A stretch of 64,000 nt of DNA from Bradyrhizobium sediminis (lineage in GTDB: Bacteria; Pseudomonadota; Alphaproteobacteria; Rhizobiales; Xanthobacteraceae): assembly GCF_018736105.1 (NCBI RefSeq), contig NZ_CP076135.1:1176001-1240000 (forward strand), written 5' to 3'. Under the pieces are notes generated by a model. The model did no database searches and was not told where the DNA came from. It saw only the letters and a list, made by a program, of their open reading frames with translations. This document shows, in pieces, positions 17,521 to 25,344 of this stretch. The position numbers were made by a program, and so were the translations under genes. Each line of letters opens with the position of its first letter. Positions within the stretch are counted from its first letter, which is position 1.

Positions 17521-18717
17521 CTACAGCCCCAGCACCATCTTGGCCACGATCTCGCGCTGGATTTCCGAGGAGCCGCCGAAGATGGTGTAGGCGCGGCCGT
17601 TGAGATATTCGGGCACCACCGGCAGCATGTTTTCCGGTATCGCAGGCTGCTCGTTGAGCCTGTAGAGCGGCCGCAGCGGCTCGACATAGAGCCCGTCATT
17701 GCCGATCACCTCGACGCCCAGTCGCGTCACCGCCTGGCGGATTTCGCTGACCCGCAGTTTCAGCAGCGACGACACCGCGCCCGGATTCTGTCCGGTCTGC
17801 AGCGCCGACAGCACCCGCAGCTCGGTCATTTCCAGCGTGTCGATATCGACCTCGATCTCCGACATCCGCACCGCGATGTCGGGATCGTCGATGGCGCGGC
17901 CGGTCGCTTCCGATTCCGCCAGATCCGAGACGGTCTTCAGCGCGTCGCGCAATTTGGCCGAGGCGATGCCGGAGCCGCGCTCGAATTCGAGCAGGTATTT
18001 GCCGTAGGTCCAGCCCTTGCCTTCCTCGCCGACGCGATTGGCGACGGGCACGCGGACGTCGTCGAAGAACACCTGGTTGACCTCGTGGTCGCCGCCGATG
18101 GTGAGGATCGGCCTTGTCGTGATGCCCGGACTTTTCATGTCGATCAGAATGAAGCTGATGCCGTCCTGCTGGCGCTCGGTGTCGTTGGTGCGGACCAGTG
18201 CGAACATGCGGTTGGCGTGGTGCGCATGCGTGGTCCAGATCTTGGTGCCATTGATGACGTAGTCGTCGCCGTCGCGTACCGCGCGCGTCTTCAGCGAGGC
18301 GAGGTCGGAGCCGGAGCCGGGTTCGGAATAGCCCTGGCACCAGTAGTCTTCGCCTGAGACGATCCGCGGCAGATAGAAATTCTTCTGCTCCGGCGAGCCG
18401 AAGCCGATGATGACGGGGCCGACCATCTTGACGCCCATCACGTTGACGTTGGGCACGCCGGCGCGGGCGCATTCGGTCTCGAAGATCCAGCGCTGCGCCG
18501 GGGTCCAGTCGGGCCCGCCATGCTCCACCGGCCATCCCGGAGCGCCCCAGCCTTTCCTGTGCAGCGCTCGCTGCCAGGCCATGCCGATGTCGGGATCGGA
18601 AAACACCGACGGCGTCAGCGCGGTCGCGCGCTTCATTTCCGGCGTGAGGCTGGCCGCAATGAAGTCGCGGACTTCTTTCTCGAAAGCGCGCTCCTCGGCG
18701 CTGAAGGTGAGATCCAT
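17521..18717 (-). CDS. Acyl-CoA dehydrogenase, first of a linked pair
   Basis: A 398-residue flavoprotein that oxidises acyl-CoA to trans-2-enoyl-CoA. Family marks are 'QGYSEPGSGSDLASLKTRA' (FAD contact), 'NGTKIWTTHAHHANRM' and the C-terminal 'GGSSEIQREIVAKMVLGL'. The start MDLTFSAEERAF is typical. Downstream of the companion ACAD and ECH genes in transcription order (ECH, ACAD, ACAD from upstream to downstream on the minus strand), with a 13-bp gap to its partner. Adjacent unlike acyl-CoA dehydrogenase pairs often form heterotetramers in Actinobacteria and Proteobacteria; that is inference here. Confidence 0.9.
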   Translation of the reverse strand: MDLTFSAEERAFEKEVRDFIAASLTPEMKRATALTPSVFSDPDIGMAWQRALHRKGWGAPGWPVEHGGPDWTPAQRWIFETECARAGVPNVNVMGVKMVGPVIIGFGSPEQKNFYLPRIVSGEDYWCQGYSEPGSGSDLASLKTRAVRDGDDYVINGTKIWTTHAHHANRMFALVRTNDTERQQDGISFILIDMKSPGITTRPILTIGGDHEVNQVFFDDVRVPVANRVGEEGKGWTYGKYLLEFERGSGIASAKLRDALKTVSDLAESEATGRAIDDPDIAVRMSEIEVDIDTLEMTELRVLSALQTGQNPGAVSSLLKLRVSEIRQAVTRLGVEVIGNDGLYVEPLRPLYRLNEQPAIPENMLPVVPEYLNGRAYTIFGGSSEIQREIVAKMVLGL

Positions 18718-18730
18718 GGATGGCGCTCCT

Positions 18731-19876
18731 TTATGCGTGCGCCCGCCCGCCCAATGCGGCGTGGCGGCGATAATGATGGGCGCTGCCGCCGAACAGGGTG
18801 TCGAAGGCGAGCAGCCGCTTGAAGTAGGAGCCGATGTCGAGCTCTTCAGTGACGCCCATGGCGCCGTGCAGCTGCACCGACTGTTCGGCGACGAAGCGGG
18901 CGCATTTGCCGATTTTTGCCTTGGCGCCCGAGGCGGCGCGGCTGCGCGCCACCGGTTCGGCGTCGACCATCAGCGCCGCGCGCAACGCCATCGAACGCGC
19001 CTCGTCGGTCTGCATCGCCATGTCGGCGAGGCGGTGGCGGATCACCTGGTTGGCGGACAGCGGCCGGCCGAACTGTTTCCGGATCTTGGCGTATTCGAGC
19101 GTGGTGTCGAGCAGCGTCTGCATGATGCCGACAGCTTCGGAACCGAGTGCCGCCATCGCACGATCGACCACGGCCTCGATCGCGGCCAGCGCGTCGCCGC
19201 CGTCGCCGAGCAGGGCCTCGGCGGGAAGGCGGACGCCTGCAAGATCGAGATTGCAGGCGCGGCCGCCGCCGAGCCGCGCATAATCGCGCCGCGTGAGGCC
19301 GGGCGTATCGGCGGGAACGAGAAACAGGCACAATTTCCCGGATGCGCCGTTGTTGTTGGCGACCCGGGCGGAGACGATGATCTGCCCTGCGGCGTTGCCG
19401 TCGAGCACGGCAATCTTCTGGCCGTCGAGGCGCCAGCCGTCCGGCATCTTTACCGCCGTGGTCCCGACCTCGGCCAGATCGAAGCGCGCGGCGCGTTCGG
19501 AATGCGCCAACGCGAGAAACAGCGAGCCGTCGGCGACCCTGGGCAGGATGGCCTGCTTCTGCGCGTCGGTGCCGCAGGCGGCGACCAGCGCGGCGCCGAT
19601 CACCACCGTCGACAGATAGGGTTCGGAAACCAGCCCGCGCCCGAAGGCTTCCATCACGATGCCGGTTTCCACCGCGCCGGCGCCGAGCCCGCCATAGGCC
19701 TCATCGATCGGCAGCGCCAGCCAGCCGAGTTCGGCGAACTGTTTCCAGATCGCGGGACTGCAGCCTGCCGGTTCGTTCGCTGCGCGGCGGCGGTGATCGG
19801 CGGTGTAGGTCTCGGCGATGAAGCGGTCGACGCTTTCGCGCAGCAGGCGCTGCTCGTCGCTTAAGGTAAGGTCCAT
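18731..19876 (-). CDS. Acyl-CoA dehydrogenase, second of a linked pair
   Basis: A 381-residue homologue with N-terminal 'MDLTLSDEQRLLRESVDRFI', a middle 'MEAFGRGLVSEPYLSTVVIG', and a C-terminal 'HGAMGVTEELDIGSYFKRLL'. It lacks the GGSSEIQREI-type ending of its partner. In described heterotetrameric acyl-CoA dehydrogenases one subunit has lost part of the FAD or substrate site and the two together form the active enzyme, so this protein may not be active alone. It follows the enoyl-CoA hydratase homologue by 22 bp on the same strand, which suggests a three-gene operon. Confidence 0.88.
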   Translation of the reverse strand: MDLTLSDEQRLLRESVDRFIAETYTADHRRRAANEPAGCSPAIWKQFAELGWLALPIDEAYGGLGAGAVETGIVMEAFGRGLVSEPYLSTVVIGAALVAACGTDAQKQAILPRVADGSLFLALAHSERAARFDLAEVGTTAVKMPDGWRLDGQKIAVLDGNAAGQIIVSARVANNNGASGKLCLFLVPADTPGLTRRDYARLGGGRACNLDLAGVRLPAEALLGDGGDALAAIEAVVDRAMAALGSEAVGIMQTLLDTTLEYAKIRKQFGRPLSANQVIRHRLADMAMQTDEARSMALRAALMVDAEPVARSRAASGAKAKIGKCARFVAEQSVQLHGAMGVTEELDIGSYFKRLLAFDTLFGGSAHHYRRHAALGGRAHA

Positions 19877-19898
19877 CTGATCTCTTTTGCTCGAACGG

Positions 19899-20747
19899 TT
19901 ATACCTGGACTGATTTCTTGACCGAGGGATGCAGTCCGGCGGGATCGACCACCATGCCGAATTCCTGCAGGTTATGCGCGTGACACAGCTGATGCAGCGC
20001 GAACGCCTGATCGATCGCCGCGGGCTGGCCCATGACGTCGACCGAGCGGTTGACGGCTTCCTTGGTCAGCTTCAGCGCGAACGAAGGCTTGGCGGCGATC
20101 CGCTCGGCCAGCTTCATCACGAATGACGAGAGGTCGGGCCGCGGCACCACGTGATTGACCATGCCGAGCCGGTGCGCCTCCTCTGCGCTCCAGGCGTCGG
20201 CGGTGAACAGCAACTCCTTGGCCTTGCGCGGGCCGAGTTCCCAGGGATGCACGAACCATTCGACGCCGCACACGCCCATGGTGACCACGGGATCGCAGAA
20301 CTCGGCGTCATGGCTGGCGACGATCAGGTCGCAGGCCCAAGCCAGCATCAGCCCGCCGGCGATGCACTTGCCGTGAACTTCGGCGATCGTCGGCTTGGCC
20401 AGATTGCGCCAGCGCCGGGTGATCTGCAGGTAGATCTCCTGCTCGCGGGCGAAGCGGCCATGGGCGTTCGGCTCGGCGAAACCGCCCCAATTTCCGATCG
20501 GCGGAAAATCCACGCCGGCTTCGTTCTTTCCCGTGGCCCGCAGATCGTGCCCGGCCGAGAAATGCGGCCCGTGGCCGGCCAGGATGATGACCTTGACCGC
20601 ATCGTCCTGCACCGCGGCATCGAATGCGGCGTTGAGGTCGTAGGTCATCTGCAGGTTCTGCGCGTTGCGCGCCTCGGGCCGGTTCATCACGATCCGCGCG
20701 ATGCGCGGCTCCGGCCGTTCCACGATGATGGTCTCATAGGCGGTCAT
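19899..20747 (-). CDS. Enoyl-CoA hydratase/isomerase family protein lacking both usual catalytic glutamates
   Basis: A 282-residue crotonase-fold protein. The oxyanion-hole strand 'HFSAGHDLRATGKNE' and the core 'HGKCIAGGLMLAWACDLIVA' are clear. Against rat mitochondrial enoyl-CoA hydratase, the position of Glu144 holds Met ('GGLMLA' for GGGCEL) and that of Glu164 holds Val ('CDPVVTMG' for GQPEILLG). It is therefore unlikely to hydrate enoyl-CoA by the classical mechanism; other crotonase reactions such as ring hydrolysis or isomerisation are possible. It is the first gene of a probable operon with two acyl-CoA dehydrogenases, so an acyl-CoA substrate is likely. Confidence 0.88.
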   Translation of the reverse strand: MTAYETIIVERPEPRIARIVMNRPEARNAQNLQMTYDLNAAFDAAVQDDAVKVIILAGHGPHFSAGHDLRATGKNEAGVDFPPIGNWGGFAEPNAHGRFAREQEIYLQITRRWRNLAKPTIAEVHGKCIAGGLMLAWACDLIVASHDAEFCDPVVTMGVCGVEWFVHPWELGPRKAKELLFTADAWSAEEAHRLGMVNHVVPRPDLSSFVMKLAERIAAKPSFALKLTKEAVNRSVDVMGQPAAIDQAFALHQLCHAHNLQEFGMVVDPAGLHPSVKKSVQV

Positions 20748-20831
20748 GGACGGTTTCCTCTTGTTTTGGCCATGTTGACTATTTCATCAAATGATAGGCA
20801 AGGGCCATTGGCGCAAAATAGGCCAGAACAG

Positions 20832-20914
20832 CCGTCATTCCGGGGCGCGCACGAGCGCGAACCCGGAATCTCGAGATTCCGGGTTCGATGCTTCCGCATC
20901 GCCCCGGAATGACG
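20832..20914. repeat. Compound palindromic repeat, copy C
   Basis: Arms 'cgtcattccggggcgcg' and 'cgccccggaatgacgg', with internal palindrome 'gaatctcgagattc'. It lies between the starts of the divergent enoyl-CoA hydratase homologue and lemA, 85 bp from the former and 60 bp from the latter, so a role as a terminator does not fit this copy. Confidence 0.85.
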
Positions 20915-20973
20915 GCGTGGAAGTTCCGGGCGGTTCTGCTACCTTGCGGAGAATTCCAACGGGAGAAATTTCG

Positions 20974-21579
20974 ATGCGCAGATTATGGACCGTGCTGGCG
21001 GCGCTGGCGTCGCTGAGTCTCACCAATTGCGGCTATAATGCGATCCAGACCAATGACGAGCAGGTCAAGTCGGGCTGGTCCGAGGTCGTCAACCAGTACC
21101 AGCGCCGCGCCGACCTCGTGCCCAATCTGGTCAATTCGGTGAAGGGCTTTGCGCAGCAGGAAAAGGACGTGCTGCTCGGCGTCACCAATGCGCGGGCCAA
21201 GGTCGGCAGCGTCCAGGCGACGCCGGAGGTGCTCAACGACCCCGCCGCGTTCCAGAAATTCACTGCCGCCCAGGGTGAACTGTCGAGCGCGCTGTCGCGA
21301 CTGCTGGTCGTGACCGAGAACTACCCGCAGCTCAAATCGGACGCCTTGTTCAAGGATCTGATGGCGCAGCTCGAAGGCACCGAGAATCGCATAACGGTGG
21401 CGCGCAACCGCTACATCAAGGCAGTGCAGGAATATAACGTCGGCATCCGCACCTTTCCGAACAACCTGACCGCGATGGCGTTCGGCTACAAGGAGAAGCC
21501 GAATTTCTCGGTCGAAAACGAAAAGGCGATCTCGACCGCGCCGAAGGTGGATTTCAGTCCAGCGCCGGCGGCAAAGTAG
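20974..21579 (+). CDS. lemA: LemA-family lipoprotein
   Basis: A 201-residue LemA protein. The N-terminus has a signal peptide ending in the lipobox-like 'LTNCG', so it is likely a membrane-bound lipoprotein. The family signature is visible as 'GYNAIQTNDEQVKSGWSEVV' and 'YQRRADLVPNLVNSVKGF', and a C-terminal stretch 'VGIRTFPNNLTAMAFGYKEK'. It is a helical bundle of unknown function. A GGGAG site precedes the ATG at 20974; upstream Met codons in the same frame lie in the repeat. It heads a lemA-TPM-TPM operon, a conserved arrangement. Confidence 0.9.
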   Translation: MRRLWTVLAALASLSLTNCGYNAIQTNDEQVKSGWSEVVNQYQRRADLVPNLVNSVKGFAQQEKDVLLGVTNARAKVGSVQATPEVLNDPAAFQKFTAAQGELSSALSRLLVVTENYPQLKSDALFKDLMAQLEGTENRITVARNRYIKAVQEYNVGIRTFPNNLTAMAFGYKEKPNFSVENEKAISTAPKVDFSPAPAAK

Positions 21580-21587
21580 GCCGGCAG

Positions 21588-21635
21588 AGCATGATCCGGA
21601 AAAGTGGGAACCGGTTTTCCGAAGAGATCATGCTC
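21588..21635. repeat. 'agcatgatc' palindromic intergenic repeat
   Basis: A 48-bp inverted repeat: outer arms 'agcatgatc' and 'gatcatgct', inner arms 'cggaaaa' and 'ttttccg', loop 'gtgggaaccgg'. A second smaller set of arms ('gatcatgatcc') follows at 21650-21687. From memory this unit is widespread between genes in Bradyrhizobium. It separates lemA and the next gene, so it may be transcribed within the operon. Confidence 0.75.
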
Positions 21636-21708
21636 AAACGGAGAGGTGAGATCATGATCCAATTCAACCTCATCGGATCATGATCCAGGCAACTGAGAAT
21701 TGGCCGCG

Positions 21709-22563
21709 ATGAACGCTGCAAGAGCCGCCTTTCTTGCGCTGCTGCTGTGCTTCTCGTTTGCGGCGGCGGCCGACGTCGCGGTGCCGCCGCTCACCGGGCG
21801 CGTGGTCGATCAGACCGGGACGCTGTCCGGCGGCGACATCGCTTCGCTGACCCAGACGCTGAAGAACCTCGAAGCGCGGAAGGGCAGCCAGGTCGCGGTA
21901 CTGATCGTGCCGACCACGTCGCCCGAGACCATCGAGCAATTCGCAATCCGGGTGGCGGAAGCCTGGAAGATCGGACGCAAGAAGATCGACGACGGCGCGC
22001 TGCTGGTCGTGGCCAAGGACGACCGCAGGCTGCGCATCGAGGTCGGCTACGGCCTCGAAGGTGCGCTCAACGACGTCACCGCCAAACGCATCATCGACGA
22101 GGCCATTACGCCGAAATTCAGGAGCGGCGATTTCGCCGGCGGCATTTCCGCCGGCGTCGACCGCATCATCCGCGTCATCGACGGCGAGAAATTGCCGGCG
22201 CCGGAGCAGCGGCAGAGTTCCGGCTTGCTGAGCGATATCGATCCTTTCAATCCGTTCGTCATCTTTTCCCTCTTCATTGTCGGCGGCATCCTGCGGAGCG
22301 CGCTGGGCAGGCTGATCGGTTCGGTGGCGACGAGCGGCGTGGTCGGAGTGCTGGCATGGCTTCTGGTCGGATCGCTGGGGCTGTCGATCATCCTTGCGAT
22401 CATTGCGTTCGTCCTCACCATGTTTGGCGAGAGCATCGCGTCGTCAGGCGGGCGAGGCGGCACCTGGTCCGGCGGCTCGTCTTCGGGAGGCAGCAGCTCG
22501 AGCGGCGGATTCAGCGGCGGTGGCGGCAGTTTTGGTGGCGGTGGCGCGTCGGGGAGATGGTAG
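21709..22563 (+). CDS. TPM-domain protein of the YgcG type
   Basis: A 284-residue membrane-anchored protein with a cleavable signal (AFLALLLCFSFAAAADV) and a TPM domain at about 30-170. TPM landmarks are 'LTGRVVDQTGTLS', 'VAVLIVPTTSPETIEQFA' and 'DDGALLVVAKDDRRLRIEVG' ending 'GYGLEGAL'. Two further hydrophobic segments follow ('FVIFSLFIVGGILRSAL' and 'VGVLAWLLVGSLGLSIILAI'), and the C-terminus is a glycine/serine-rich tail. TPM domains act as acid phosphatases in plants, and the bacterial role is unclear. It follows lemA with a repeat between. Confidence 0.9.
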   Translation: MNAARAAFLALLLCFSFAAAADVAVPPLTGRVVDQTGTLSGGDIASLTQTLKNLEARKGSQVAVLIVPTTSPETIEQFAIRVAEAWKIGRKKIDDGALLVVAKDDRRLRIEVGYGLEGALNDVTAKRIIDEAITPKFRSGDFAGGISAGVDRIIRVIDGEKLPAPEQRQSSGLLSDIDPFNPFVIFSLFIVGGILRSALGRLIGSVATSGVVGVLAWLLVGSLGLSIILAIIAFVLTMFGESIASSGGRGGTWSGGSSSGGSSSSGGFSGGGGSFGGGGASGRW

Positions 22564-22584
22564 ATGTCTGGGAGCTGGTAGGAT

Positions 22585-23082
22585 ATGGGCATCAGGCGCA
22601 TCGGCAGGCATCTTGTTGAACATCGCTGGCGGGTACGACGCATTTTCCCGCCGGAGGTGATGGCTTCGATCGAACGCGCGATCAAGGCGGGCGAGGCCAC
22701 GCATTCCGGGCAGGTTCGCTTCGTCGTGGAGGGCGCGCTCGATGGCGCTCCGTTGTTCCGCGATCAGCCGGCGCGGGAGCGCGCGCTGGATATTTTTTCG
22801 CGACTGCGGATCTGGGACACCGCGCACAACAACGGCGTGCTGATCTACCTGCTATTGGCCGATCGCGACTTTGAGATCATCGCCGACCGCGGTATCGACG
22901 CCAAGGTCGGCGCCGCCGGCTGGGAAGAAATCTGCAAGGCGATGGAGACCGATTTCAGGGCGGGCAATTTCGCTGGCGGCGTGATCAAGGGGATCGGGGC
23001 AGTGTCGCGGCACCTGGCGGCGCATTTCCCGCCGCAAGGGGCGGGCCGCAACGAACTGCCGGATGCGCCGGTGGTGATGTAG
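22585..23082 (+). CDS. Short TPM-domain protein
   Basis: A 165-residue soluble relative of the TPM domain without a signal peptide. Landmarks are 'EVMASIERAIKAGEATHSGQVRF', 'FSRLRIWDTAHNNGVLIYLLLADRDFEI', 'DRGIDAKVGAAGWEEICKAM' and a 'FRAGNFAGGVIKGI' helix. The pair of longer and shorter TPM proteins beside LemA is common. A GGGAG site lies about 9 nt upstream of the ATG. The 21-bp gap to the previous gene suggests one operon. Confidence 0.85.
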   Translation: MGIRRIGRHLVEHRWRVRRIFPPEVMASIERAIKAGEATHSGQVRFVVEGALDGAPLFRDQPARERALDIFSRLRIWDTAHNNGVLIYLLLADRDFEIIADRGIDAKVGAAGWEEICKAMETDFRAGNFAGGVIKGIGAVSRHLAAHFPPQGAGRNELPDAPVVM

Positions 23083-23088
23083 GTCTGG

Positions 23089-23193
23089 CCGTCATTCCGG
23101 GGCGCGTCGAGGACGCGAACCTCAGATGTGCAATTGCACATCGGGGAATCTCGAGATTCCAGGCTCGAAGCTTCGCATCGCCCCGGAATGACG
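23089..23193. repeat. Compound palindromic repeat, copy D
   Basis: Arms 'cgtcattccggggcgcg' and 'cgccccggaatgacg', with internal 'atgtgcaattgcacat' and 'gaatctcgagattc'. It fills the space between the convergent TPM and glutathione S-transferase genes, a plausible bidirectional terminator position. Confidence 0.85.
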
Positions 23194-23206
23194 ATAGTTG
23201 AATTTG

Positions 23207-23818
23207 CTACGCCTTCGCCGACGGCCGCGCGCCAACGCGCGCCATCCATGCCACGATATTGGTGTTGGCGGGATCCAGCGGCTGGCCGACCTGGTTGCCG
23301 AATTCGAGCCAGCCGAACAGCAGGACGTCCGCCATCGTGAAGCGCTTGCCGCACAGATATTCCTTGCCTGCCATCTGTTCGTTCAGCCATTTCAGGCGGT
23401 TCGCCGCGATCATCTTGAGGCCGGGCGAGGCTTCCGGCGCGACCGGGATCCGCTTTTCGAAGAATTTCAAGGCTTCGCCGAAGCGATAACCCATGGCGAG
23501 CGGCTCGCAGATGTTGAGATCGACGCGCCGGGTCCACATCCGGCATTCGGCGCGCTCTTCCGGCGTCGAGCCGATCAGCGCCGGCTTCGGATTCTTCTCT
23601 TCGAGATATTCGCAGATCGCGGTGATCTCCGACAGATAGCTGCCGTCATCGAGCTCGAGGGTGGGCATCTGGCCCATCGGATTGCGCTTGAGATGCGGCT
23701 CCTGCCGGTTTTCGCCGCCGCGCAGGTCGACGGTCTGCTTGGGGATGTCGATGCCCTTTTCCGCCATGAACATGCGGACAATGCGCGGGTTCGGTCCGAC
23801 CGAGTCGTAGAATTTCAT
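23207..23818 (-). CDS. Glutathione S-transferase family protein
   Basis: A 203-residue protein with an N-terminal thioredoxin-like domain ('MKFYDSVGPNPRIVRMFMAE') and a C-terminal all-helical domain ('YLCGKRFTMADVLLFGWLEF'). The cis-Pro and glutathione-binding Glu/Ser pair appear as 'GQMPTLELDDGSYLSEITAI'. The residue that activates GSH was not identified with certainty. The substrate is unknown. It lies on the minus strand, convergent with the TPM gene. Confidence 0.9.
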   Translation of the reverse strand: MKFYDSVGPNPRIVRMFMAEKGIDIPKQTVDLRGGENRQEPHLKRNPMGQMPTLELDDGSYLSEITAICEYLEEKNPKPALIGSTPEERAECRMWTRRVDLNICEPLAMGYRFGEALKFFEKRIPVAPEASPGLKMIAANRLKWLNEQMAGKEYLCGKRFTMADVLLFGWLEFGNQVGQPLDPANTNIVAWMARVGARPSAKA

Positions 23819-23911
23819 CAGATATCTCTCCCCATGTTTCTTGTGGCAGCTTCGTTGTTGACTGCTTTTGAGCAGACCGGCGGGCCACTTGTCAAACGGA
23901 TGGAAGGCGCC

Positions 23912-24724
23912 TCAGCCGTCGTCGAGCTTGTTGAGGTCGCGCACCGATTGCATGATCGGCTCGAAATTCGAGCGCGCATCAAGCGCGTCGAACAGTTGCG
24001 CGGTGTCGGACAACAGCCCGTGCGAACGCTGGATCGCGATCCGGACGTCGTCCTGCGGGGTATCGGACAGCCGGCCGTGTCCGGACAGCAGGATCCTTGA
24101 ATTCAGACCCTTCAGCCGCTCCAGCGACTGGATGTAGTCGGCGATGCTGCCCGATCCGAACACGCCGCCCATCACCCCGCCGGGCATCAGGGTGTCGGAG
24201 GCGAACAACAGTCCCTGGTCCTGATCGAACAGGCTGATGCAGGCCGAGGTGTGGCCCGGCGTGTACATCACGTTGAGGCGGAAATTGCCGAGGTCGATCA
24301 GGTTGCCTTCCTCCAGCCAGATATCGATGTTGATCGGCACCGGCGGCTCGTTGAACATTTTGCGCAGCATCGAAAAGTCGTCGCGCAGCATGATCTTGTT
24401 GGCGGCCAGCCGGTGCGCGGCGATGATGGTGCGGCCGTGGAAATGATAGGCGGCGCCGATGTGATCGAGATGCTCGTGGCTCAGCACCACCATGTCGATC
24501 TTGTCGGGCGGGCAGCCGACATGATGGAGGCATTCCAGCAGCGCCGGATAATTCGACGACAGCCCGACGTCGATCATGACGGTGCGGGACTTGCCGCGCA
24601 CCAGATAGGCATTGGCGGCGCGGTTCTTGAAGCGGATCTGGTAGACGTCCTCGGCCGCCTGGATCAGCGAACAGATGTCGTTGCTCAGGAGGATCGGAAA
24701 CGGGCTTGGCTTGCGGTCGCTCAT
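23912..24724 (-). CDS. MBL-fold metallo-hydrolase
   Basis: A 270-residue metallo-beta-lactamase-fold protein. The metal site motif HxHxDH appears as 'SHEHLDHIG', with further His in 'TPGHTSACI' and 'LSGHGRLSD' and Asp in 'FASDTLMPG'. This family spans lactonases, glyoxalase II-like and phosphodiesterase-like enzymes; no substrate is indicated. The stop of the upstream cyclic-nucleotide-binding gene overlaps its start as ATGA, so the two are co-expressed. The product could act on a small metabolite sensed by that protein. Confidence 0.9.
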   Translation of the reverse strand: MSDRKPSPFPILLSNDICSLIQAAEDVYQIRFKNRAANAYLVRGKSRTVMIDVGLSSNYPALLECLHHVGCPPDKIDMVVLSHEHLDHIGAAYHFHGRTIIAAHRLAANKIMLRDDFSMLRKMFNEPPVPINIDIWLEEGNLIDLGNFRLNVMYTPGHTSACISLFDQDQGLLFASDTLMPGGVMGGVFGSGSIADYIQSLERLKGLNSRILLSGHGRLSDTPQDDVRIAIQRSHGLLSDTAQLFDALDARSNFEPIMQSVRDLNKLDDG

Positions 24725-25092
24725 GGGTTGGCGGTCCGGAAGGTGACGGCGTTGGAGGCCCGCAAACGCCTTGAGAGCGCGTCCATGATCATCAGCGCGA
24801 ACGCCGGCTGCTGGCTGACCAGATAGACGAAGCGGGCGTGGTTGATCCGCATCACCCTTGTGTTGGGGGCTGCGGATATCGCGGTCGCCGAGCGGGCCGA
24901 ACCGTCGATGACCGCCATCTCGCCGAAGAATTCGCCCTTGCCCAGCGTTACGATGACGGTCTTGCTGGCGCCGTTGATCTTGGCGATGTCGACCTTGCCC
25001 TCGAGCACCACGAACAGCTCGCGCCCGGTCGAGCCTTCCTCAAAAATGACGTCATCGACATCAAACTCGTTGATACATTTCTCGATGGCCAT
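24721..25092 (-). CDS. Small cyclic-nucleotide-binding-domain protein
   Basis: A 123-residue protein containing only a Crp-type cyclic nucleotide-binding domain. The phosphate-binding cassette is 'GKGEFFGEMAVIDGSARSAT', with the Glu and Arg needed for cyclic nucleotide contact. It has no DNA-binding helix-turn-helix, so it is not a transcription factor by itself. The start at 25092 follows a GGGGGTG site; an upstream extension is an unlikely Arg-rich tail. Its TGA overlaps the ATG of the MBL hydrolase gene, so the pair is translationally coupled. Confidence 0.88.
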   Translation of the reverse strand: MAIEKCINEFDVDDVIFEEGSTGRELFVVLEGKVDIAKINGASKTVIVTLGKGEFFGEMAVIDGSARSATAISAAPNTRVMRINHARFVYLVSQQPAFALMIMDALSRRLRASNAVTFRTANP

Positions 25093-25344
25093 GGAGCACC
25101 CCCGCCTTCTGGCTGGTCGCTGCCGCCATGTTAGTCGGGAAATGGCGCGGCGCAAACGACGTATCGGGACGGTCCGGGTGGATACTGCAGAGCAACATGA
25201 GCCAGGCCCGGACCGCCACCTTCGCCCGCGGGGGCGAAAACCGGCCCCGACGAGTTCCTAAAATTTTCGTAAGGCCCCACCCGGTAACGATTTCGCAAGC
25301 AATGAAAGTTACCAAATGGTCAACCTTTACTGGAGATTTCGAAC

